From positions 16,946,688 to 17,010,687 of the forward strand of contig JBANSL010000013.1 of NCBI GenBank assembly GCA_037127255.1: 64,000 bases of DNA. Direction: 5' to 3'. The stretch is from Persicaria tinctoria. Taxonomy: Eukaryota; Streptophyta; Magnoliopsida; Caryophyllales; Polygonaceae. How positions within the stretch are numbered: position 1 is the stretch's first letter; each line of letters opens with the position of its first letter. This document shows positions 48,819-56,174 of this stretch, piece by piece. The notes beneath the pieces are model-generated. The model worked only from the letters and a program-made list of their open reading frames with translations. It did not search any database and was not told the DNA's origin. A program made the translations under genes and the position numbers.

Positions 48819-50969
48819 CTAGGATGGTCTGATGGGTATCTGCGTGTCTCGACAAGCTTGCATGTCATGTGTGCATGGAAGACCGTAGACGTCCCTCCAG
48901 TATGCATCTCTGCATGGTTGCGACGGTGGCTCGGCTTCCATCTTTGTGTAGATTTCGAACAACAGGTTGAAACATTCCTTCGACACAATATTCCGAATTC
49001 GATCGAAAATCCATAGGTCGTGGGAGTCTGTAGGCCAGGTGTTGTTCGCTCTCCCCAATGTATTCTTCACCTCCCATATTTGATCCGCCATTATCAGATC
49101 GATTGTGTTTATCACGTGAGTGAAATCACCGACTGCAGAGTTTAAGGTCTTTTTCAACACAGAATGAGCAGCCTCAACCCTAAAAGATAAGTGAGACTCG
49201 TAGGGGAAGATCGTTATATGTAAACAAATAACGTGTATAATGAATTTTATAATGAAAATGTAGGCGCACCTGTTCGTCGTGGTCGTACCAAAATGCTGGA
49301 TTGCGTCTGTCCATGCACGAACTATCTGCTCCGAGTAATCTTGAAACCATGTCGCCTCCAAATACGGCATAAGCCCTTCGATATGCCCCCACTCTGCATG
49401 CATACCCCTCCTTCTAGCGGTGAAAGTTTCAACCGATCTAGATTGGAATAGGCCAACACATGCGTTCTTGAAACGCCTAGCAACATCAAGATTCTTTGAC
49501 TTCTGGAAAGCAGCTTATTCGCATCGTCAGAGGACGTGCACTGTGCACAACATATGCCTGACATTGGGAAGAACTTCTCGTAGCGCCGCAATCAACCCCA
49601 ACTCTCGATCAGTGACAACAACGTTAGGAAGATTACCTCGCATGAGGTAAACGAGCTGCCTCAACGCCCAAATGTATGTATCTGTGTTCTCGTGTGACAT
49701 GAAGCAGAACCCGATGACGAAGTTCTTCTTTGTGCAAGTAAATCCAACGAACTCACACAAAGGGATCCCGTACCTGCATTTATGGTGAAATATTTGAGTT
49801 CGCAGACCCTGTTGGAAAGGGGTAAAAGAATAAGTGTATATAGAAACTTACGCATTCGTCCGGTATGTACTATCGACGAGGACGACGTATGGAAACATGG
49901 CTAGAAGATGGCGAGCGTCTGTATGGACGATGAATAGATCTTGAAGCCTGTTGGGATTGTTAGGGGATCTCCTCGTACAGTAGTAGTAACCCTTATCTCG
50001 CAAAATGCGGAGTGCTTCCTGGGAGACTGTTCGATCTCCTCTCGCTTCAGCTTTAAACTTTGCTCTCGCATTGTACACCTGGCGTCGCGATGTGAAGTTC
50101 AACTTCTTTCGTGTGTCAGCTGTCATCTTCAATGTAGCTAAAATCGGTTTTGGTGGGGTACCAGCGACGGTAAGGGCCAACGTAGTGTCTCTTTCATCTG
50201 TATCCATTCGTCCGACGTACGGGTGACCGTCCAATGCACCGGGGAGTAGATGATTGTGCTTGCCATGAATAACGTCTAGGCCCCATTCGCCCCGTTTGAA
50301 CTCCACGCCAGACAATGCAAACGGACACCCCTCTATCTTCGAAACAGCTCTGCGCGTGTTCCCGCTTGCATCATCTCCGGCTACTCGCGGTCTCTTACGG
50401 GGAGTGTACTGGCCGTACTTCTCACATGCGAGCAATAGACTTCCACGCCTTGTAGGAGTGCTCCCCCAAGAACGCTTGATTGTCAAAACCATATTAAGCT
50501 TTAATGCTGTGCCACGACAGTGTTGTAGGAGATCGTCGCGATTGGTCCACGTCTGGGATGTAGCAAAATCGGGAGTGTAATCGCGGTACTCCTGGTTACG
50601 GGCCTGATCGTCCTGACCGTCTTCCGGCATCGGATCAGCCTGCTCCTCTAGTGGTAGCTGTCAGCATGCAAACAGTACATATATATTACGTGACCCATTC
50701 ATGGTTTCCGTCTGCTCTATTTAAGAACCTAATTTATTCCCCTACATTTACAAACCGGTACCTATATCTTGGTTTCCATTCCATATGATTCCACTACCTA
50801 TATTCTGGTTATTCCACTACCTATATTCTACCAACAACGACATTTCAAATGATAAACATTAATCACATACCGGAAGACGAGGGGGTGGTGAGTTATCGGC
50901 CATTGACGTAGTTGGAGGTGCTTCCTCGCCTTGACTTGAAGGCCGTCGATTGGTGTCGTCGTTAACCAT
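48819..50969 (-). pseudogene. MULE transposase (N-terminal part of transposase-OTU fusion)
   Basis: The gene starts at ATG 50969 (MVNDDTNRRP). GT-AG introns at 50870-50658, 49851-49774 and 49269-49180 keep the frame. Domains in order: a FAR1/WRKY-GCM1-type zinc finger (EGCPFAL ... HNHLL), the MULE DDE core with VVLVDSTYRTNAYG, VVVTDRELGLIAAL, HMLCTVHV and VEAAHSVLK, and a SWIM finger ending GLPCTHDMQ. In-frame TGA (49527-49529), TAA (49515-49517) and TAG (48819-48821) interrupt it. Each is one C-to-T step from CGA, CAA or CAG. The TATA box is at 51047-51038 on the minus strand, next to the palindrome cluster at 51051-51215. Confidence 0.9.
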
Positions 50970-51050
50970 TTTCGGAAATGACTGTAGATGAGGTGTGCGG
51001 GGATTGGATGCATTCCTACGGAGAGCGGTGTCGACTTCTTATAAAGTAAC

Positions 51051-51215
51051 ACCGAATAGGTATGCGGTGGTTCCAGATGACCGTTGGTGTCGACTGATTT
51101 GAATTTGTGGGCCCACCGCATAGGTATGCGGTGTACCGCCGCATAGGTATACGGTACACTGTACACTACCGCATAGGTATACGGTTAAACGCTGGATACC
51201 GCATGGGTATCCGGT
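51051..51215. promoter_or_regulatory. Bidirectional promoter with 5 palindromes (transposase / hairpin RNA)
   Basis: Sites at 51051-51068, 51115-51132, 51138-51155, 51168-51185 and 51198-51215. The cluster lies between a minus-strand TATA (51047-51038, 70 bases from the transposase ATG) and a plus-strand TATA (CTATATATA at 51222-51230). The outermost palindromes are only 6-7 bases from each TATA box. Confidence 0.85.
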
Positions 51216-51282
51216 ATGCATCTATATATACAGCCATGGTCGGTTCGTGACATTTGCCGTGGCGGAAAGGCGATGATAATAT

Positions 51283-51351
51283 GTGCGAAATAGTCAGGGT
51301 CAAAGATTTGTGTCTTCAGATCGAAATCTTTCACCCTTGACTATTTTGCAC
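51283..51351 (+). ncRNA. Pre-miRNA-like hairpin 1
   Basis: Arms 51283-51309 and 51324-51351 pair along ~27 bases with one G-U pair, one mismatch and one bulged base; the 14-base loop is GTGTCTTCAGATCG. The stem length suits a plant miRNA duplex. The 3' flank CGGGTTATATCGCTTCG is shared with hairpin 2, but the stem is not. It lies ~55 bases after a plus-strand TATA box. Confidence 0.65.
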
Positions 51352-51432
51352 GGGTTATATCGCTTCGTCTCATACATTAAATAAAATCCGTGAGTATGCC
51401 TTTTCCATTGCTCAATAGTGATGATTGCTTAG

Positions 51433-51495
51433 GCAACATGCCACGGCCGGCGATTTGTGTCTTTGGATTGAAATCGCCGGCCGCTGGCATGTTGC
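51433..51495 (+). ncRNA. Pre-miRNA-like hairpin 2
   Basis: Arms 51433-51456 and 51471-51495 pair perfectly except for one bulged G. The loop GTGTCTTTGGATTG is the loop of hairpin 1 with three changes. The flanks (GATGAT upstream, TCGGGTTATATCGCTTCG downstream) are also those of hairpin 1, yet the outer ~20 bp of stem are unrelated in sequence and much richer in GC. Confidence 0.7.
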
Positions 51496-51554
51496 TCGGG
51501 TTATATCGCTTCGATATAGTGTTATGTAGATTCTATCTAAAAAAAAGCAGTAGG

Positions 51555-51632
51555 TATCCGCAGGATAATGTGAAAGACGTTGTGATAGTATATATGTACG
51601 CCCATAACGTCTTTAACATTATCCTGTGGATG
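51555..51632 (+). ncRNA. Pre-miRNA-like hairpin 3
   Basis: Arms 51555-51581 and 51606-51632 pair over ~27 bases with one internal mismatch and a few wobble pairs or mismatches near the base. The 24-base loop is unrelated to that of hairpins 1 and 2. Confidence 0.6.
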
Positions 51633-51921
51633 ACTGTTGCTCATCCAACCAATGCTTCGGAAACGTACCGGTACGCGTACAACGTCATCTTCGGCCGTCA
51701 TCGTAGTGGGCGTCTAAATTACATCTGTCGAGGGAGAATGAACCTCTTACAAGAGGACGAAGCTGGGAACTTCCGTCGGAACTCCCGACGGACTTTCTCA
51801 TCTTCGCACTCTTATAAAAGGCTTGCTCTCCTCCGTCCGACGGAATTTGGACGACCAACTCCGATGGCGGAAGAAGACCACGATGTCCCCGTGCCGGTAC
51901 GTTTCCGGTTTTTTTTTCCAT

Positions 51922-52012
51922 ACCGCATGTCCATGCGGTATGGAATACCGTTTGTTTATGCGGTGCTATACCGCATGTCCATGCGGTATAGCATACCGTT
52001 TGTGTATGCGGT
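51922..52012. promoter_or_regulatory. Palindrome cluster upstream of the B3 gene (4 sites)
   Basis: Sites 51922-51939, 51947-51964, 51970-51987 and 51995-52012, alternating ACCGCAT and ACCGTTT left arms. The TATA box CTATAAAT follows at 52047 and the B3 ATG at 52083. Confidence 0.85.
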
Positions 52013-52082
52013 ATGATTGTCGCATATAACGCGACATGATTTCCCGCTATAAATTACCCCCGTGCGATGTCGTGATTACAAC

Positions 52083-52516
52083 ATGGCGGCTAGTAACACA
52101 CCAAGACCTTTCTTCTCAGTCTCAGGGAGCGGCCCGAGGGACTTTTTCTGGTGGGTAGAAGACGTCTCGCTGACACAAATATTGGTAAGCCCTATTCTGT
52201 CGTCTGACATATAATTCACAATGGTCCGTACTCACTAAGTACATCTTGAAAATTGCAGCCTCTGCCTTCCAACTTTGAAGAAGAATACGGGCTGGCCGGC
52301 GTCGAAAGAATAACGCTGACTAATTGGGTAGGGAGGAGAGGCACCAACATCCGGGTTGAGCGCAACAGATCCGGGGCACTCTGGCTCTCCCAAGGATGGA
52401 ATAATTTTGCGTTATCCCGTGGCGTACGCGTAGGCGCGGGGTTGATGTTTAGCTACTTAGGCAACTCTCGGTTTCGGGTAGTCGTAGTGCCGCCGAAGAA
52501 TGTTTCACCATCCTAG
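52083..52516 (+). CDS. Small B3-domain protein
   Basis: Two exons, 52083-52184 and 52259-52516, join in phase (GTAAGC donor, TTGCAG acceptor) into 119 residues. The second exon is a plain B3 DNA-binding fold: PLPSNFEEEYGL, then VERITLTNWVGRRGTNIRV, ALWLSQGWNNFALSRGVRVG and LMFSYLGNSRFRVVVV. B3 domains are plant DNA-binding modules that recognise short asymmetric sites through the major groove. This protein has almost nothing else, so it would act as a bare DNA-binding protein in the nucleus. It is the first gene downstream of the hairpins, with its own TATA box and palindromes. The frame is intact. Its target is unknown; the element's palindromes are a reasonable guess. Confidence 0.8.
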
Positions 52517-52810
52517 GAATAGAACAACAATGATTTCCTTTGATGTGTGACATGACGACGACGCGGCAAAACTTTATAACTGAGTTATTTTTGCTGTAAT
52601 CTTATATCATTAATTAATATGAAAAATGAGGCACTCTATCCGTTTTCATGTAACGGGTTATTTCCTGAAATAACCAAAATTCATACCATAAAATGATGTC
52701 GCCGTGCTGGTACGTTGCTCCATGTCTTCGTTTAGAGTCCCTAATCCACGTGCTGGGACAGGACGCTGTTGTCATGTAACGGTTGTGTAACCATGAGGTG
52801 TGGCTGTATC

Positions 52811-52880
52811 ACCGCATGGATATACGGTATAAAACCACCGCATGGGTATACGGTATAAAAACACCGCATGGGTATGTGGT
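52811..52880. promoter_or_regulatory. Palindrome cluster upstream of Cys-rich gene 1 (3 sites)
   Basis: Sites 52811-52828, 52837-52854 and 52863-52880. CTATAAAAGG follows at 52895-52904, 15 bases from the last site. Confidence 0.85.
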
Positions 52881-52938
52881 AGTGGTGAAGGAAACTATAA
52901 AAGGGGTTGGTTGATGCTTTCAGTAAACCATAACCACT

Positions 52939-53427
52939 ATGGCAACTACCAAAGTGTATGAAGCGGAGACAAGATCGGGCAGCAGGTTTAGACTTACAGT
53001 CGAAACTTTTCGTACGCCACCTGACGATATATTGTGCAACTGTCAGCACAGAAGCTCAACAGGATGGCCGTGCTGCCTTTGCCAAGTTGTATGCGAAAAA
53101 CGCGATACAACAAGAGTTTCCGATTCGGTTGACCTAGAGTGCGTTCAAGGAGTGACTTACGAGGATGTCCGCATGACAAGGCCGTACTCGTATAGGGATA
53201 ACCCTGCAGCATATTATATTCACGTGACGGAGGCAATTACGGAGCTTGTTAGCGACTTCTTCTCCAATTTGGGATTGGGCAGTGCAGCGCAGGTGGCAAG
53301 ATACACAGTGGAAAAAGTCGTGCGGCGTGCAAACACCAAGCTTTCAAAGTACGCATTTCACCGAATACAGATTCACATTTTGCCGAGCAATGTAGAAGAG
53401 TCAGTTGGTAGTTGTTATGTACCATAG
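52939..53427 (+). CDS. Cys-rich MULE cargo protein 1 (unknown family)
   Basis: A single-exon, intact 162-residue frame starting ~35 bases after its TATA box. Around residue 32 is ILCNCQHRSSTGWPCCLCQ, which resembles a SWIM zinc finger (C-x-C ... G-x-P-C) with the final His missing. A middle part (VDLECVQG, then AAYYIHVTEAITELVSDFF) and a C-terminal strand YAFHRIQIHI follow, ending EESVGSC. The two genes to its right are paralogues with the same order of motifs. No known family comes to mind. Because MULE transposases end in a SWIM finger, derivation from one is possible. The three copies suggest a dosage or specificity role in the element's life. Confidence 0.75.
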   Translation: MATTKVYEAETRSGSRFRLTVETFRTPPDDILCNCQHRSSTGWPCCLCQVVCEKRDTTRVSDSVDLECVQGVTYEDVRMTRPYSYRDNPAAYYIHVTEAITELVSDFFSNLGLGSAAQVARYTVEKVVRRANTKLSKYAFHRIQIHILPSNVEESVGSCYVP

Positions 53428-53593
53428 GTAAAATGTTGTCGGTTTGTAATTTTTGTGTATCATTTATGGTGAATTTATCCGGTTCCGATTTAAACAATTA
53501 ATTATATTTCGCTGATAAATCAGTTGCATTACACATGCGGTGATACATTGACTATTAAACGGATCTACCGAACAACTACCTACTGCATCAATT

Positions 53594-54112
53594 CTACTGC
53601 GGAATATGTGGTATACATTGCAAAGGGTCCCACCACAGTAGAGGATCTGGTGTACAACTACCTATTGACTCCTCGAGTAGACACCGGCTAATGTGGATCT
53701 CAATGCGGTTGAATGCGTACTTCTTCACTTTGTCGTTCGCTGGACGGACTGCGTTGTCGACAGTGAACCTTGCAATTTGAAGCGCGCACTCTAGCCTGAC
53801 ATCGCTGAATAGGTCGCTGATTGCGCATTTGATTGTCTCAACCGCCTCGCCGTAGTATGACTCAGGGTCGTCAATGTGCAATTGGTGACCTTTCAGACAC
53901 GCCAATTCAACCGGCTCCGAGAATGCGTACCTATCGCCTTCAACGCCTTTGTAGCATACAACATGAAAAAGACAGCACGGAAACGATTGGCACCACCGCT
54001 TGTGCTGACAATTGCACAAATAATCCTCGTATGGCCTCGAGAACTTTTCGTGTATAATTTTGTATGACACACCCATATTTGACTCACCTTCAAACTCAGC
54101 TACTCTAACCAT
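53594..54112 (-). CDS. Cys-rich MULE cargo protein 2 (paralogue)
   Basis: A 172-residue frame, start chosen at ATG 54112 because it aligns with the start of protein 1 and lies ~45 bases after a minus-strand TATA (54167-54157). Motifs match protein 1: YLCNCQHKRWCQSFPCCLFH, VELACLKG, ESYYGEAVETIKCAISDLF, FTVDNAVRPANDKVKKYAFN and RIEIHI, then EESIGSC. The C-terminus is ~18 residues longer. It is transcribed convergently with protein 1 and divergently from protein 3. The frame is intact. Confidence 0.72.
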   Translation of the reverse strand: MVRVAEFEGESNMGVSYKIIHEKFSRPYEDYLCNCQHKRWCQSFPCCLFHVVCYKGVEGDRYAFSEPVELACLKGHQLHIDDPESYYGEAVETIKCAISDLFSDVRLECALQIARFTVDNAVRPANDKVKKYAFNRIEIHISRCLLEESIGSCTPDPLLWWDPLQCIPHIPQ

Positions 54113-54189
54113 GATTTGATTGTTGTGAACTACATGAAAAAGAGGCGGTTTATCGCACTTTATAGCCAATGTGGGACAACTACATACAT

Positions 54190-54310
54190 ACCGCATGCCC
54201 TTGCGGTAAACATATACCACAAGGGCATGCGGTATGTGTTCACTGCAAGGGTATGCGGTATACAATACCGCGTGGCCCTGCGATATATAAACACCGCATG
54301 GGCATGCGGT
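54190..54310. promoter_or_regulatory. Bidirectional promoter with 5 palindromes (Cys-rich genes 2 and 3)
   Basis: Sites 54190-54207, 54216-54233, 54242-54259, 54267-54284 and 54293-54310, with the middle three partly degenerate. They lie between the minus-strand TATA (54167-54157) and the plus-strand TATA (54317-54324). Confidence 0.85.
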
Positions 54311-54383
54311 GGTGGCCTATAAATCGTTGTGTGTCCAGCCCAGGTGCGACGGGACCCCCCACGGCTGTCCAGCTAATCACAAA

Positions 54384-54827
54384 ATGGTAAACACTTTAGA
54401 CACATACCGGCGAACGGCGGGCTATCTTGAGTACAATGTTACATTAATTCGTTGCACGGAGCCACGGTGGCCGGAGGAATGCAACTGCAGGCATCCAGCA
54501 TACATTCCGGGATATTCGTGCGTAATCCTACAGTGTCAATTCGAGACAGACACTGACATAGCATATCCGATCGAGTTTTCTTGTGCGCATTGTTATGACG
54601 ACAGAGGATTTCCCGAATCGTATTACTTAGATGTAGAGGCGCGTATTGCGAATCACATTAGGAGATATTGTCGTTACGATGTTTACATGTTCGGGGCTAA
54701 TGGCCTATGCGATCATGTTATCCGAAAGCTGCGATCATTCAACGCAGGTGAAAGGCATTACGCGTTCAACCAAATGAATATTGTCATTTCCATTAATGAG
54801 AGGTCATCAGACGAAGGTAGTGATTAG
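54384..54827 (+). CDS. Cys-rich MULE cargo protein 3 (diverged paralogue)
   Basis: A 147-residue intact frame starting 60 bases after its TATA box. It keeps the pattern of the other two at lower similarity: EECNCRHPAYIPGYSCVIL, IEFSCAHC, FPESYYLDVEARIANHI and RHYAFNQMNIVISI. It has two extra Cys in the middle (CAHCYDDRG). It is the most diverged of the three and lacks the EESxGSC ending. Confidence 0.7.
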   Translation: MVNTLDTYRRTAGYLEYNVTLIRCTEPRWPEECNCRHPAYIPGYSCVILQCQFETDTDIAYPIEFSCAHCYDDRGFPESYYLDVEARIANHIRRYCRYDVYMFGANGLCDHVIRKLRSFNAGERHYAFNQMNIVISINERSSDEGSD

Positions 54828-55186
54828 ACATGCATTACCAAGTATGTAGTGTGATGTGTATCTGTTGTATTTTCATTCCTAAGAAGTTCAACCGTTTAAT
54901 GAAATTCTGTAGCCAATCCCGATCGGTGATTTATATCATATATTATTTCAAACGTGGCAATGAAAATAGAAAATATGTTCAAATAGGAAACACATGACAC
55001 AAATAGTGCACGAACCAACTTATTATTCAAACAACATTGTTACAACTAGACGACAAACAAACTACTACACAACCAACAATAACAACAACTTCATCACACT
55101 GCCACAAACAAACGACTACACAACCAACAATAAGAACAACTGACACATACGAACGACTACACAGAAGTCTGATAAACACATACATC

Positions 55187-55375
55187 CTAGATCTCGTCGG
55201 CATGCTTGTTGTTTATGTGCCTCCTAAGATGACCGTGCTGCAGGTTGTTGGTCACAGTGTAGCGATGGCCGCAGTGACGGCACGTTGCAGTAAAAGCGAT
55301 GCCTCCAAGCGCCTCCTTTTTGTAGTGTTTGGTGAACTTGTCTTCTCGTGGAATTGGTCTTGGTTCGGACGACAT
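55187..55375 (-). CDS. Single BED-like zinc-finger microprotein
   Basis: A 62-residue intact frame with one finger, CRHCGHRYTVTNNLQHGHLR followed by RHINNKH (C-x2-C ... H-x(n)-H), preceded by SKYYKKEA-like basic residues (KFTKHYKKEALGG). This is the spacing of BED-type fingers found in hAT transposases and plant regulators. With nothing but a finger, it would bind DNA or compete with a larger protein. It is convergent with Cys-rich gene 3 and divergent from the coiled-coil gene, sharing a palindrome-rich promoter. Confidence 0.7.
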   Translation of the reverse strand: MSSEPRPIPREDKFTKHYKKEALGGIAFTATCRHCGHRYTVTNNLQHGHLRRHINNKHADEI

Positions 55376-55452
55376 TCTCGGCGGTGAAGTGTGTTTCCGG
55401 CGGTGGGGTGTTTCCGGCGGAGGTTTACGTCCACTTTTATAGACTAGTAGCT

Positions 55453-55551
55453 ACCGCAAGCCCATGCGGTATATTGCACCGCATGTACATGCGGTGCGGT
55501 CGTACATACCGCATGGACTTGCGGTATGACACCACCGCATGGGCATGCGGT
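55453..55551. promoter_or_regulatory. Bidirectional promoter with 4 palindromes (BED / coiled-coil genes)
   Basis: Sites 55453-55470, 55478-55495, 55508-55525 and 55534-55551. A minus-strand TATA lies at 55444-55435 and a plus-strand CTATATATAT at 55561-55570, each about 10 bases from the nearest site. Confidence 0.88.
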
Positions 55552-55606
55552 GTCCACAACCTATATATATTGCCCGGAGTCTCTACCCAAGGTACCACAC
55601 ATCAAC

Positions 55607-55879
55607 ATGTCTGACACCAGCGGGGAAAGCTCAACCAACGACATAATACGTCAAGGCACGATGGAGGAGTTTGAGGCGGTTCTCTACACTGGTAGTCCAC
55701 GGTCAAAGACGGTGGAGGCGATGATAAAGAGACTACGTGAAGAAAATCGGTCGCTGCTGGTCGAAAACCAACAAGCCCGTTGGCGGATTTATATCCTGGA
55801 AAGTCAAGTTGCAGTTCTAGAAGATGAAAAAAAGGCTCTTGTAATGAAGCTAGGTGAAGCTACTGTGCATAACACTTGA
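55607..55879 (+). CDS. Small coiled-coil protein
   Basis: A 90-residue intact frame beginning MSDTSGESSTND. From about residue 35 the sequence is a heptad-like helix (VEAMIKRLREENRSLLVENQ, then LESQVAVLEDEKKALVMKL) with Leu/Ile/Val at alternating 3-4 spacing, as in leucine zippers, but without a basic DNA-binding region. It probably dimerises with itself or another element protein. It starts 37 bases after its TATA box. No family assignment. Confidence 0.65.
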   Translation: MSDTSGESSTNDIIRQGTMEEFEAVLYTGSPRSKTVEAMIKRLREENRSLLVENQQARWRIYILESQVAVLEDEKKALVMKLGEATVHNT

Positions 55880-56174
55880 CTGTATTAGGGCCGTTTGTAG
55901 TAGGTTGCTTTAAATTTATAAACTTCGTTTCGAATCATGATATTGAAAGATGTGTACGGACGTACTATTCAAATTTGAAAACGATCTGCAACGGTAACAA
56001 ACCATCAAATCCACACCAACACACAAATTACGTAATCCGAAATCGAATCATCAACTACTCCACAAAAACCAATCCAAACTACTGCACAAAAAAGAATCCA
56101 ACCTACCAACTACTACACAAAAAGTCATCTACCCGCAAACAGAACAACCACATACATCATCCCAGATGGCACCG

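Noticed and set aside
51390..52016. A 208-residue plus-strand open frame
   Set aside because: It runs through the hairpins and the promoter palindromes and has no domain; the RNA hairpins and the B3 promoter explain the sequence better.
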